NCBI RefSeq assembly: GCF_024198215.1
Contig: NZ_JAKCFA010000028.1
Span: forward strand, 1-64,000
Direction: 5' to 3'
Origin: Myxococcus qinghaiensis
GTDB lineage: Bacteria > Myxococcota > Myxococcia > Myxococcales > Myxococcaceae
Length of the DNA stretch: 64,000 bases
The translations under genes and the position numbers were made by a program. Numbering within the stretch: the first letter of the stretch is position 1; every line of letters begins with the position of its first letter. The notes beneath the pieces were generated by a model, which saw nothing but the letters and a program-made list of their open reading frames with translations, was not told the origin of the DNA and searched no databases. Shown here one piece after another: positions 55,538 through 64,000 of the stretch.

Positions 55538-56419
55538 TCAGGGCGCGACGCTGCTTTCGGGTGCGCGGGCGCGGCCCCGGTACACGAGGACGACGGAGCG
55601 CAGTCCTCCTTCGGCGGGCTCGTGCATGACGCGCAGCTCCTCGCCGGAGCGCGTGTACACCGTCGTGTCGCCGTCCTCGCGGCGCCATCCGTCGCGACGC
55701 AGGGCCTGGGCGTAGAAGGAGTCCACCTCTCCCGCGGACATCGGCACGAGGAAGGACATGGTCCTCGAGCTCTCTTCATTCACGCGCAGGACTTGTTGCG
55801 CGCCCGGGGGCAGCGTCGCGATATCGCCGACGGCACCCGGCTCCCTGCGGAGCGCGTGGTTGGCCTCGCCCAGGTAGACGAGGGTGATTCCGCCCTCCTG
55901 CGGCTGGAGGATGACGGTGAAGGTGATGCCCCGGTACATGTCGACGGCGGTGAGCATGGCCGCGCCGCTCGCGAGCTGGGGCTGCTCGTTGCCTGGTGGG
56001 ACGTGCAGCCCTCCGGCACGGAAGGCATCCGCGAAGCGCTGGACCAGGTCTTCGGCGCGCTCCTTCACCACCACCGCGCGAAGGACCACCGGCACGCCGC
56101 CGGCCTCCACCACCTCGTTGGCGTCGATCTGCTCCAGCACGCGCATCGACGGCCAGGCGAAGCGCGGTGCACCGGGTGGCGACTCCGCGCCCGTGGGCGT
56201 CGGCGTAGCACTCGAAGGGGCGGGCTTCGAACTCGCCGCGGGCTTGCCGCGCGTGGAAACCGAGCCGGACTTGGGGGCGGGACTCACACCAGCCTCCACC
56301 TTCGGGCTCGACTTCGCGGCGCTCGCACCACCCTCGGGCACGGCGGACACGGGGGCCGCGCACAACAGCAACAGCGCGGCGAACACGGACCTCACCGCAC
56401 CCGCACTCCACCCAGCCAC
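55538..56419 (-). CDS. Secreted protein of unknown function, last gene of the TadE/G-like operon
   Basis: A 293-residue protein: signal peptide (MAGWSAGAVRSVFAALLLLCAAPVSA), a disordered Ala/Ser/Pro/Lys-rich segment to about residue 85, then two similar alpha-beta modules (VVVKERAEDLVQRFADAFRAGGLHV and VPMSAGEVDSFYAQALRRDGWRRE...VYTRSGEELRVM). Its start overlaps the preceding TadE-like gene by 28 bases, so it belongs to that operon and may be a periplasmic assembly factor. No family recognised. Confidence 0.78.
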   Translation of the reverse strand: MAGWSAGAVRSVFAALLLLCAAPVSAVPEGGASAAKSSPKVEAGVSPAPKSGSVSTRGKPAASSKPAPSSATPTPTGAESPPGAPRFAWPSMRVLEQIDANEVVEAGGVPVVLRAVVVKERAEDLVQRFADAFRAGGLHVPPGNEQPQLASGAAMLTAVDMYRGITFTVILQPQEGGITLVYLGEANHALRREPGAVGDIATLPPGAQQVLRVNEESSRTMSFLVPMSAGEVDSFYAQALRRDGWRREDGDTTVYTRSGEELRVMHEPAEGGLRSVVLVYRGRARAPESSVAP

Positions 56420-57342
56420 CGGTTCTGCCGGGGCGTGTTGTACGGACGCCCCAGGTTCGGCGCGCTGAAGGGCGTCGTCTCCCAGACCGACTGGCCGCCC
56501 GCGTGCGTCCCGCCGATGTTCTCCTGGTAGCGGTCCTCCTCGCCCCGGAAGCTCATGAAGAACTGGTCCTCGTTCACCGACTCCGAGCCCACCAGCCCCG
56601 CGAGCGCCGAGCCCGCGCCACCACCGCCACCGTTCGTCCGATACACGCGCTCCGCCCAGAGGTAGTAGTCCCGGTTGCCGCAGACCGTCCCGCTGTTCAC
56701 GCTCAACGGACAGGCCCGTCCCTCTTCCACTGTCGACAGGCCCCAGTCATCCAGGAGCAACCCGAACCGCCCCTGGCACTGGCCTCCCGACGCACGCCCC
56801 GCCGCGCAGACCCGGAAGGTCGCCGCCGCGCGCCGCTGTGACGCCTGGAAGAAGCTCGGCTCCATGAAGCGACCGATGCGCTCGGCGCGCAGCTGCGTGG
56901 AGGCCGTGCACCGCATGCCCTCCGTCAGCACCCGCATCGACGCCAGCGGCCCCTGCGCATCCGCCGGCCTCAGCGTGGGCACCCCCGCGGGCAGCTCCGC
57001 CTCGCAGTCCACCTGGATGGGCTGCGCGCGCGCAATCGCCAGCTGGAGCGGTACCCCACCCGAGCCATCCATGCGGCTGCGGCCGTCGTAGTCCACGTAG
57101 CGGCCGTTCGCCTCCGCCAGCGCTCCCGTCACCGCCGAGGCCCGCTGCCACTCCTGCTGCTCCGGGTCATGCATCACACGGCCCGTCGCGTTCCACATCG
57201 CGAAGTTCGCGGCCTCCTGCACCTTCAACGTCAGCGCCCCCACCTCCGCGAAGTAGATGCCGAACATGAGGATGGTGATGAACACCATCAACCCCAGCGA
57301 CGTCTCGATGAGGGACTGTCCTCGTGCCGCTCGCGAGCGCAT
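56392..57342 (-). CDS. TadE-like minor pseudopilin
   Basis: A 316-residue protein starting MRSRAARGQSLIETSLGLMVFITILMFGIYF, the TadE-type N-terminal membrane helix with GQSLIE. The rest (about 45-316) is periplasmic with several cysteines and a Gly-rich patch near 250. TadE/F/G-like proteins are minor pilins or structural parts of Flp/Tad fibres. The ATG has GGGGAGGAGGG upstream and lies 1 base after the TadG-like gene, so all are translated together. Confidence 0.82.
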   Translation of the reverse strand: MRSRAARGQSLIETSLGLMVFITILMFGIYFAEVGALTLKVQEAANFAMWNATGRVMHDPEQQEWQRASAVTGALAEANGRYVDYDGRSRMDGSGGVPLQLAIARAQPIQVDCEAELPAGVPTLRPADAQGPLASMRVLTEGMRCTASTQLRAERIGRFMEPSFFQASQRRAAATFRVCAAGRASGGQCQGRFGLLLDDWGLSTVEEGRACPLSVNSGTVCGNRDYYLWAERVYRTNGGGGGAGSALAGLVGSESVNEDQFFMSFRGEEDRYQENIGGTHAGGQSVWETTPFSAPNLGRPYNTPRQNRWLGGVRVR

Positions 57343-57343
57343 G

Positions 57344-58879
57344 TCAGTACCCTCCTCCCCGCCGACTGCCACCGCGATAGCCCGCCTGCTCCAGCTCCCG
57401 CAGCGTCCGGCCGTGCTCGGAGAAGCCCGCCGCCTCCAGGTTCGCCGCGGGCCTGTCATCCGTGGAGCCCTCCGGACTCACCAGCGTGGCGCGCCAGAAG
57501 GGGTTGAGGAAGTTGGGCGGCTCACGCCAGCCTCCACCCTGCCCCGCCGCGCGAGGCCGGTGGTAGTAGACGATGCCCGCCGACAGCGCGACCTGGTTGC
57601 GCTGCACGCTCTCACGCCCCGTGGGACGCGAGCGCCCCAGCGGAATCGCGAGGTCGAACTCCGTCGTGTTCTCCGCGGAGAAGCGGAAGCGGAAGAAGAG
57701 GTTCCACGGATCCGGGTTCCTCCGCCGCGCATCGCTGCCGTAGTCGCGGTGCAGCACCGAGTACAGCTTCGGCTGGCCATAGTGGTTGTTCGGCCCCTGC
57801 TGCAGCAGGTCCACGTTGTAGCTCATGGCGAACGGCCAGATGCCCGGGCACGACACGCACATTCCCAACGTGTGCCGCTCGAACAGCGGCTCGCCGGCCT
57901 CCGGCGCCTGTCCCGGCGGAAGGCGCAGGCCGTACACGTGCTGGTCCTCGGGCGTCTGCCGCTCGTCGGACATCACCCACGCGTCCGTCACCGGCACCGG
58001 GGCGGGGGGCGCATTGCTGGCGCACCGCGTGGGGACAATGGCCGTCGCGTGGTCATGCGCGGAGGAGTTGCGGCCCGACACCGTGGTGTACGTCGAGGAG
58101 TCCATCTCCGCGGACGCGCCGTAGCGCCGGAAGCCCGCGGACCGGGCGGCCCCACCCGTGCCAAACCCCGCGCTGCCCGTGGGCCGGTTGTGCACCCACG
58201 TCCACCCCATGCTGCCCATGGTGGCGTTGAGGTGCGCGGACGTGGTGCCACCCACCGGGCACACCGCGCCAGCGCTGCACCCTCCACCGCCCCGTCGCAC
58301 CGCGTTCATCAGGTCTTCGTGGTTCGGCACCTCGTCGGCGCCGTTGAGCTCCTTGAAGCTCTTGCCCGCGCCGTCCGGCGTCGCCTCCAGCTCCGGGTTG
58401 GCCCCCCGGGCGATGCGCAGCGCCAGCCGCTGGTCGGCGATGTGCTCGCGCAGCAGGTGGCCGTAGATGTTCAGCCCCGCCCGGTAGAGGTTGCCCGCGC
58501 TGCCCTGGAGCACCTGCACCTGCGTGGCGGCGGCCTTGTCCATCACCTCCCACACCACCGGCGTGAAGGCGGGCGTACAGACGAGATGCGCCGCGTACAC
58601 CTGGCTGCTGCGGCTGATGAGCGCCTGGGTGCCGGCCATGGCCACCATGTGGGCCACCTGCGCGCGGTTCATCACCGAAATCGCGTTGAACGTGCGCGCC
58701 GTCGCCACCGCCTGGCTGTACGCCGCCGCGTCCGCGGCCATCTGGATTTCGACGCGCTCCTTGGCGCGCATGCCGAAGCCCAGCGTCATCAACACCATCA
58801 ACGCGAGCAGCAGCAGCGTCAGCGCGAAGAGGACCAGGGCCTGCCCTCGCGAGGACTTCAGAAGCCGGTGACGGGACAT
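57344..58879 (-). CDS. TadG-like Flp pilus assembly protein
   Basis: A 511-residue protein. The N-terminus MSRHRLLKSSRGQALVLFALTLLLLALMVLMTLGFGMRAKERVEIQMAADAAAYSQAVATAR matches the putative Flp pilus-assembly TadE/G-like motif (GQALVLFAL, then AADAAAYSQA). The long C-terminal part is extracytoplasmic with several cysteines (CSAGAVC, CVSCPG) and no vWA MIDAS motif that I can see. It overlaps the upstream TadE-like gene by 22 bases and its stop is 1 base from the next start. Confidence 0.84.
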   Translation of the reverse strand: MSRHRLLKSSRGQALVLFALTLLLLALMVLMTLGFGMRAKERVEIQMAADAAAYSQAVATARTFNAISVMNRAQVAHMVAMAGTQALISRSSQVYAAHLVCTPAFTPVVWEVMDKAAATQVQVLQGSAGNLYRAGLNIYGHLLREHIADQRLALRIARGANPELEATPDGAGKSFKELNGADEVPNHEDLMNAVRRGGGGCSAGAVCPVGGTTSAHLNATMGSMGWTWVHNRPTGSAGFGTGGAARSAGFRRYGASAEMDSSTYTTVSGRNSSAHDHATAIVPTRCASNAPPAPVPVTDAWVMSDERQTPEDQHVYGLRLPPGQAPEAGEPLFERHTLGMCVSCPGIWPFAMSYNVDLLQQGPNNHYGQPKLYSVLHRDYGSDARRRNPDPWNLFFRFRFSAENTTEFDLAIPLGRSRPTGRESVQRNQVALSAGIVYYHRPRAAGQGGGWREPPNFLNPFWRATLVSPEGSTDDRPAANLEAAGFSEHGRTLRELEQAGYRGGSRRGGGY

Positions 58880-59652
58880 TCGGCGCCTCGCGAGAAGTTG
58901 TCGGCCATCACCGGCGTCATCATCCGCATCGCCGCGTGGACCTGGATGGGAAAGACGAAGTGGCCCCGGTTGCTCCACGTCACCATGCGCTCGTCCAGCG
59001 CGCCCCCCGGCCAGTCATTCGGCCCGAGCGGCGGCGCCTCGTCGTTCCACCAGTCCGAGCGCTTCTGCGCCGGCATCAGCGGATTGGTGGCCGTGTAGTT
59101 TCGCAACCCGAAGTGGGCCAGGAACATCCGGCTCATCACCCAGTTCGCGAAGGGGATGCGCATGTAGTACCAGGCCACCATGCGGATCTCCAACGTGCGG
59201 TTGTCGAGCGCCGCGTCGTTGTCCGTGGGCTGGTCGAAGAGCAGATCCTCGTTGCCCGCCAGCGCGTTCACCCACGCCGGATCCGGCGAGTCGCGGACAA
59301 TCTCCACCATGGGCCCGTTGAAGAGGTTCCCGTAGGAGCTCATCACCCGGTACTCGTTGTCCCGCCGCAGCCGGAACGCTTCCGCCAGAATCTGCGGGCT
59401 GTCCGTGCGGACGATGGACGGCAGCATCGTCACCATCGCCGCGTGCATCATCGGCAGGCAGTCACCGTGGTTGAGGCTGCCCGCCCGAACCGCCCGGTAC
59501 ACCGCCACCTGAGCGAGGATGCGCGCCTGCAACATCATGAAGAGCTGCAGCGTCCCCAACACCAGGAACACCACCAGCGGGAGCGTCAAAGCCGCTTCCA
59601 CCGCCGCCTGTCCGGACTGCTTGGATGTGGGTAACGTGGCGGGGGGAACCAT
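58858..59652 (-). CDS. TadE-like pseudopilin, first gene of the operon
   Basis: A 264-residue protein with a TadE N-terminal signature (KQSGQAAVEAALTLPLVVFLVLGTLQLFMMLQARILAQVAVYRAVRAGSL), one transmembrane helix and a periplasmic domain. Heads an operon of three TadE/G-like genes and a secreted unknown. Weak AGGGA ribosome site at about 11 bases. An inverted repeat (59656-59685) lies 4 bases before the start and may regulate the operon. No platform, ATPase or prepilin peptidase gene is adjacent. Confidence 0.83.
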   Translation of the reverse strand: MVPPATLPTSKQSGQAAVEAALTLPLVVFLVLGTLQLFMMLQARILAQVAVYRAVRAGSLNHGDCLPMMHAAMVTMLPSIVRTDSPQILAEAFRLRRDNEYRVMSSYGNLFNGPMVEIVRDSPDPAWVNALAGNEDLLFDQPTDNDAALDNRTLEIRMVAWYYMRIPFANWVMSRMFLAHFGLRNYTATNPLMPAQKRSDWWNDEAPPLGPNDWPGGALDERMVTWSNRGHFVFPIQVHAAMRMMTPVMADNFSRGAECPVTGF

Positions 59653-59655
59653 ACA

Positions 59656-59685
59656 TCAATCAATTCCCTGAATCTTGTTGATTGA
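59656..59685. promoter_or_regulatory. Inverted repeat at the start of the TadE/G-like operon
   Basis: TCAATCAA (59656-59663) and TTGATTGA (59678-59685) are perfect inverted 8-mers with a 14-base spacer, immediately upstream of the first ATG (59652). TTGACC lies just beyond as a possible -35 for the same strand. The region is AT-rich against the surrounding genome and could bind a repressor. Confidence 0.5.
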
Positions 59686-59809
59686 GGAATCGGTCAAGTG
59701 GACCGTAGCCAAAGTCAGCACCCAGTCCCACCGTGTGCGCCACAGTAGGACTGTCCGTCACAACTGGATGACACTCCGCGTCACGACTTCTCTTCCGCTG
59801 AGAGGCGTC

Positions 59810-62800
59810 TCAGCGGTTGATGACGAACCCGCAGGCGGAGTCGAGCGTCACCTTGGCCCCGTCCAGGGCCCGGAGCAAGCGCTCGTAGTGTGAGTGCTCC
59901 GCACCCAGCTGGGCCGCCAGGGCCTCGTCGGGCAGACCCAGGTGGTCCAGGGACAGGCGCAGGCGCTCCAGGGCGGCGTCCCGCTCGGCTTCAATGGCCT
60001 CGCGGGCGGAGGTGGTGAGCTTCTTCAGCGCGGCCTCCGCGGCGCGCTGGCCCACGGGCACCCCTGCGTCCACGAAGGCGTCGAAGCCCGGGAAGGCGCG
60101 CCCCACCTCGTCGCCCTTGAGCGACTTGCCGTCGGCCTCCAGCGCGGGGAGCAGGGAGTCGTCCGCCTTGGGGCCGCCCGCACCGCCCTCCACCACGGCC
60201 ACGTGCAGCAGCGTGCGCTCCAGGAAGCGCGCCAGCTGGCGGCTGGGCACGCGCGCGCCCGGGGAGGTGTCCTCCGGCTCCGGGAGCTGCACGTGGTAGA
60301 GCAGCTCCAGCCCCCGCGCCTTCAGCGGCCCGCGCTTCTCGATGAAGCGGAAGGCGCTGCGGCCATAGGGCCCGTCGCGCAGGAAGCCGAAGAGGGCCTC
60401 CACCAGCGGGTGGCCGGTGGCGAAGTACTCCAGCTCCTCCGCCTCCACCGCCGTGTCGCGCCAGAAGGTGCCCAGGCGCGTGTGGTCCTCCGTGACGTCC
60501 AGCCCCGGCAGCCCGTCCACCTTCAGCGCGTGGCCGAACTGGAAGGCCACCTGGAAGGCCTCCACCTGCTCGTCGATGTCCACGCCGATGCCCACCCGGC
60601 GCGCCAGCTCGGCGACAGTCTCTTCCAGCCGCTCGTCCAAATCCCGGGCGATGCTCCACAGGCCGTCCTCCACGCCGGGCGCCTCGCCGTCCTCGTCCTC
60701 GTCGGGCTCCAGGCCCATCCGCTCCTGCGCGCGCTTCACCAGCCGCTCCACCGCGGGCCGGTCGAAGCTGCGCACGTCCAGCAGCGGGTCATACGCGCGC
60801 TTCACCTGCTCGCGCGCCGCTTCGACCTTCGCCTTCAGCTCGGCGGCGTAGGACACGCGCGCCTCGCGCGGCAGCAGCGCCAGCTCCGCGAGCCGGTCCT
60901 CCACCTCCTCCAGCACCGCGTCCAGGCCGCCCACCGTCTCGCCGAAGACGCCGACAGCGTCCGCCAGCAGCGTCAGCACGTCCGACGCCAGCGTGCCCAC
61001 CGGGTCGAAGACGTGAATCTCCACCGGGTGCGTCTGGCCGATGCGGTCCAACCGGCCGATGCGCTGCTCCACCGTGGACGGGCTCCAGGGCAAGTCGTAG
61101 TGGACCAGGTGGTGCGCGAACTGGAAGTTGCGGCCCTCGCCGCCCACCTCCGTGCACAGCAGTACCTTCGGGCCCTCGGGTCCCCGGAAGCGCGCCACCT
61201 GCCTGTCGCGCTCCACCAGCGGCAGGTCACCGTGGTAGCCCAGCGCCTCCACGCCCTCGCGCCCCAGCTCCGCCTGGAGCATCTCCAGCGTGTCCCGGCT
61301 CTCCGTGAAGACGAGCACCTTCGCCGCCGGCTCCGCCTTCCACACGTTCCGCAGCACGCCCAGGAAGGCGCCGAACTTCGCGTCGCGCGAGGGCAGCTTC
61401 AAGTCCTCTGCCTGGGCCTTCAGCACCGGATTGGAGCGCACCGCGCCCGCGAAGGCCGCCGGGCTCGACTCCAGCCGCCGCAGCACGTTGCCCAGCGGCG
61501 CGCCTCGCAACGTCCCCGCCGCCAGCGTCGCCAGCGCCGCGTCGCGAATCTTGAGCTCCTCCGCGGGCAGCGTCACCGGATGGCGATGCAGCCTGCGCTT
61601 GGAGAAACCACCCACCACCGCACGCCGGTTACGCACCAGCCTGTCGCTCAGGCTGTACGTCTCCGCCAGGTGCTGGAGCAGGGCCTCCGGCTCCTTGAGT
61701 GTCTTGAGCCGCGCGTCCTCGGGGAAGCGCTTCGCCAGCGCCTTCACCGCCGCGTCGGGCTTGCCCTTGCCGCCCTCCATCAATGCGCGCACCGCGGCGG
61801 ACAGCTCCTCCTGGCGCGCCAGGCGCTCCTCGAAGCCCGCCACGCTGGGCGCGGTGGCCGCGTCAATCAGCGTGAGCAGCCCGTGGTACTCGGCCGGGTC
61901 CAGCTGCATGGGCGTGGCGGTGAGCAGCAAGAGGCCCCAGGAGTTCTTCGCCAGGACGTCGGCCGCCTCGAAGGCCCGCTCACCCTTGAGGTGGTGCGCC
62001 TCGTCGATGATGACCAAATCCCAGAACGCATCCTCGGCGCCGAGCTCCTGGCGGTGCTCCTCGCTGCGGGAGAGCAGCTCCAGGCTCGTCACGACCAACG
62101 GGAAGCGCGCCCACGGGGAGACGTCCGGCGCCTCCTTGAGCGACTGCGCGTAGCGGTCCGAGTCCATCAGCGTGAAGAGCTGGTTGAACTTGTGGAACAG
62201 CTCCACCAGCCACTGCACCGTGAGGTGACTGGGCGCCACCACCAGACACCTGCGCACGAGCCCCGACAGGCGCAGCGCGCTGAACACCATGCCCGCTTCA
62301 ATCGTCTTGCCCAGGCCCACCTCGTCGGCGAGCACGAAGCGCGGACGGCGCGCGGACAGCACGCGCTGCACCACGCCCACCTGGTGCGGCTTCACCATGA
62401 TGCGGCTGGCCAGGAGCGCCCCCAGCGCGTCACAGCGGCGCTCGTCATCCAGGACCAGCGCCTGCTTGCGCAGCGTGAAGGCGCGGGCCTCACCCACCCG
62501 CCCCTCGCGCAGCGTGGACAGGAGGTCGGAGCGAGGGGGCAGCGCGCGCACCTCCGACTCCGGCAGCTCGTCCTCCTCGCCCGTGTCCGCGTAGCGCAGC
62601 ACGTAGCGGCGCAGGCCGCGCGCGCCCGGCTCCTCGGCCACGACGAGGGCCAGCCGCCCCTTGTACGTCAGCACCGGCTCCCCCGGTGGCAGCGGATACG
62701 ACACCAGGGCACCGCCCTTGGTGGACACCAGAATCGGGGCGTCCTCCCGCGCGGGGAAGACCACGAGCGCCTTGGCGCCTTCCTCGTGGAGCGACAGCAG

Positions 62801-62863
62801 GTGTCCCACACCCCATTCGGGCTGCGGGAGGTAGCGGACCTTCAGACCTTCGACGAGGGACAT
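59810..62863 (-). CDS. RapA-like SNF2 family ATPase (RNA polymerase-associated)
   Basis: A 1017-residue SWI2/SNF2 protein. An N-terminal domain (about 1-150, SH3-like barrels as in RapA) is followed by the ATPase: Walker A ADEVGLGKTIEAG (about residue 188), motif II IIDEAHHLKG, motif III LLLTATPMQ, a helicase C-terminal lobe with VLVFTESRDT, CTEVGGEGRNFQFAHH and QRIGRLDRIGQ, then a long C-terminal region with coiled-coil parts. The overall order matches E. coli RapA (968 residues), which recycles stalled RNA polymerase; a second possibility is a phage-defence SNF2 protein. It has no defence-type neighbours, so I favour the housekeeping role. The ATG lacks a strong ribosome site. Confidence 0.86.
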   Translation of the reverse strand: MSLVEGLKVRYLPQPEWGVGHLLSLHEEGAKALVVFPAREDAPILVSTKGGALVSYPLPPGEPVLTYKGRLALVVAEEPGARGLRRYVLRYADTGEEDELPESEVRALPPRSDLLSTLREGRVGEARAFTLRKQALVLDDERRCDALGALLASRIMVKPHQVGVVQRVLSARRPRFVLADEVGLGKTIEAGMVFSALRLSGLVRRCLVVAPSHLTVQWLVELFHKFNQLFTLMDSDRYAQSLKEAPDVSPWARFPLVVTSLELLSRSEEHRQELGAEDAFWDLVIIDEAHHLKGERAFEAADVLAKNSWGLLLLTATPMQLDPAEYHGLLTLIDAATAPSVAGFEERLARQEELSAAVRALMEGGKGKPDAAVKALAKRFPEDARLKTLKEPEALLQHLAETYSLSDRLVRNRRAVVGGFSKRRLHRHPVTLPAEELKIRDAALATLAAGTLRGAPLGNVLRRLESSPAAFAGAVRSNPVLKAQAEDLKLPSRDAKFGAFLGVLRNVWKAEPAAKVLVFTESRDTLEMLQAELGREGVEALGYHGDLPLVERDRQVARFRGPEGPKVLLCTEVGGEGRNFQFAHHLVHYDLPWSPSTVEQRIGRLDRIGQTHPVEIHVFDPVGTLASDVLTLLADAVGVFGETVGGLDAVLEEVEDRLAELALLPREARVSYAAELKAKVEAAREQVKRAYDPLLDVRSFDRPAVERLVKRAQERMGLEPDEDEDGEAPGVEDGLWSIARDLDERLEETVAELARRVGIGVDIDEQVEAFQVAFQFGHALKVDGLPGLDVTEDHTRLGTFWRDTAVEAEELEYFATGHPLVEALFGFLRDGPYGRSAFRFIEKRGPLKARGLELLYHVQLPEPEDTSPGARVPSRQLARFLERTLLHVAVVEGGAGGPKADDSLLPALEADGKSLKGDEVGRAFPGFDAFVDAGVPVGQRAAEAALKKLTTSAREAIEAERDAALERLRLSLDHLGLPDEALAAQLGAEHSHYERLLRALDGAKVTLDSACGFVINR

Positions 62864-63167
62864 AGGCGGTGCGGGACGACCCGAGCAAAGAGGGGGCCCG
62901 CCTCATAACTCCCAGCCCCGGCGATGGCCACGGTTGATGAGGCGCCCCGCCCGTCACGCAACACCCCCAGTTGCCGCGCCCGACTCGCGCGGGCCCGCGA
63001 AACCCGGCGGAGCGTGGTCCAACTTCCACCCTGGGAGAGTCACGAAGCGCCCCCTGGGGCGACTCCGACTTTGTCCAACCGGGCAATGTTCTCGTCTCCT
63101 CGTATCAGGGATGCTGGCGGTCGCCTTCCTGATGCGGGTTCCCGCTAGGGATGGGGGGGAGTGCCAC
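62864..63167. other. Intergenic region with a small dyad
   Basis: The 304 bases between the divergent RapA-like and sensor genes hold no supported gene. CGCCCC-CT-GGGGCG (63048-63061) forms a tight hairpin flanked by GAGT/ACTC. No clear promoter hexamers or tRNA-like folds were seen. Confidence 0.5.
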
Positions 63168-64000
63168 ATGATGCGACGTTGGACGTTCGCTCAGCGAGTC
63201 GGGGCGGGTGTGTCCGCCTGCATGCTCGCCGGTCTGCTGCTCCTCGCGACTCTCCTGTCCGCGGCGCATGGACTGCTCAATCACACGGAGGCCGCGCGCG
63301 TCGCGCTGCAGCAGACGCTCCTGGCCGGCTGCGTGGGCCTGGCCGGAGTGGGCGCGCTGGGCTTCGTGCTGCACCACGCGCTGGCCCCGCTGCACGCCCG
63401 GCACGAGCACAGCGAGCAGCGCCTGCTGCTCTTGATGGAGGCCGTGACGGACTACGCGCTGTGCTTTTTGGACCTGCACGGCCGCGTCACCGCGTGGAAC
63501 GCCGGCGCGGAGCGCCTCACCGGCTGGGCCGCGACGGACGTCACCGGCCGCACGCTGGAGCACCTGCACCCCGAGGACGCGGTGGCCGCGGGCGTCCCCC
63601 AGGCCCACCTGGAGCGCGCCGCGCGCGAGGGGCGCCTGTTGTCCGAGGGCTGGCTCGTGCGCCGCGACGGCACGCGCTTCTGGGCGGAGACGCTGCTCAC
63701 CGCGCTGTGGGACTCGCGCGGCAGGCTGCGCGGCTTCGCCGAGGTGACGCGCGACATCACCGAGCGCCGCCGCATGGAGCGCGCCCAGGCCCTCTTCGCC
63801 GAGGCGGGCCGCGTCCTCCAGCCGCTCTCTGGAGCCCGCGAAGTCGGCGAGGCCCTCACGCGCCTGTGCGTGCCCGAGGTCGCCGACGCGTGCATCCTCT
63901 TCCTTCCCTCCGAGGACGGCCAGGTGCGTCCCCAGGCCGTCGCCTGCGCGGACGCGCAAGCCGCCAGCCGCCTGTGGGAGCCGCTGCTCCGAAGCCCGCA
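63168..64000 (+). CDS. Membrane sensor protein with PAS and GAF domains (partial, runs off the window)
   Basis: The open frame begins at ATG 63168 with a strong GGGGGGGAG ribosome site and has no stop before 64000 (277 codons plus two bases). Two transmembrane helices (about 11-35 and 50-72) are followed by a PAS domain (about 88-200; MEAVTDYALCFLDLHGRVTAWNAGAERLTGW, then LRGFAEVTRDITERRRMERAQ) and the start of a GAF domain (about 215-277; LSGAREVGEALTRLCVPEVADACILFLP). Such proteins usually end in a histidine kinase or a response domain; the C-terminus is outside the window, so the output cannot be told. Confidence 0.9.
   Translation, partial: MMRRWTFAQRVGAGVSACMLAGLLLLATLLSAAHGLLNHTEAARVALQQTLLAGCVGLAGVGALGFVLHHALAPLHARHEHSEQRLLLLMEAVTDYALCFLDLHGRVTAWNAGAERLTGWAATDVTGRTLEHLHPEDAVAAGVPQAHLERAAREGRLLSEGWLVRRDGTRFWAETLLTALWDSRGRLRGFAEVTRDITERRRMERAQALFAEAGRVLQPLSGAREVGEALTRLCVPEVADACILFLPSEDGQVRPQAVACADAQAASRLWEPLLRSP

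Noticed and set aside
59810..62863. SNF2 ATPase as part of a DISARM or similar defence system
   Set aside because: No methyltransferase, DUF1998, PLD or other partner nearby; motif order fits RapA.
59894..62908. A 1004-codon plus-strand frame
   Set aside because: Antisense to the RapA-like gene; Arg/His/Leu-rich with no motif.

Overview
The window comes from a GC-rich deltaproteobacterium, almost certainly a myxobacterium of the Myxococcaceae. The evidence is very high GC at third codon positions, frequent GTG/TTG starts, a Myxococcus-type double-CXXCG protein, a stand-alone Ser/Thr protein kinase, many lipoproteins and TPR proteins, and several species-level hypotheticals. I see no CRISPR array, integrase or insertion sequence. 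Most of the window is ordinary chromosome in which accessory genes are scattered among housekeeping genes (gyrA, dnaJ, ung, tRNA-Phe, a RapA-like ATPase).

Layout. 0.2-4.0 kb: one very large fused protein (HIT, phospholipase-D-like nuclease, SF2 helicase, a helicase-associated region and a LexA/UmuD-like S24 peptidase), the strongest candidate here for an unusual defence or DNA-damage system. 4.0-8.5 kb: a SnoaL-like gene whose start looks lost, tRNA-Phe with its terminator, a sigma-32-like factor divergent from an NhaR-type LysR regulator around an AT-rich palindromic region, an amidohydrolase and a small lipoprotein. 8.7-16.7 kb: an NfeD/stomatin pair, a DUF2721 membrane protein, a MerR-like regulator preceded by an array of short repeats and coupled to a VIT/vWA protein, a membrane protein and a scramblase-like protein. 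16.7-25 kb: an orphan double-CXXCG (SitI6-like) gene, SRPBCC and SDR proteins, YkvA, an iron(III) ABC importer (fbpA-fbpB-fbpC order) and a PfkB kinase.

25-35 kb: gyrA, a TPR protein with a histone-H1-like basic tail, a secreted M24 peptidase, a single-domain response regulator, a TPR gene coupled to a glycine-rich repeat protein, DUF3592, a thioesterase and ung. 35-49 kb: a CpaF/TadA ATPase, a two-gene unit with a collagen-like lipoprotein, a Ser/Thr kinase, a degenerate GT51-like protein, a ferredoxin-reductase-like protein, a WD40 lipoprotein with an embedded retropepsin-like domain coupled to an LpoA-like lipoprotein, and dnaJ. 49-64 kb: an ABC exporter, small membrane and hypothetical proteins, a TadE/TadG-like pseudopilin operon with a palindrome at its front, a RapA-like helicase, and the start of a membrane sensor (PAS, GAF) that runs off the window.

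Domain calls were made by reading motifs; no database search was possible. Starts were chosen from Shine-Dalgarno spacing and where the recognisable domain begins, and often differ from the longest open frame.
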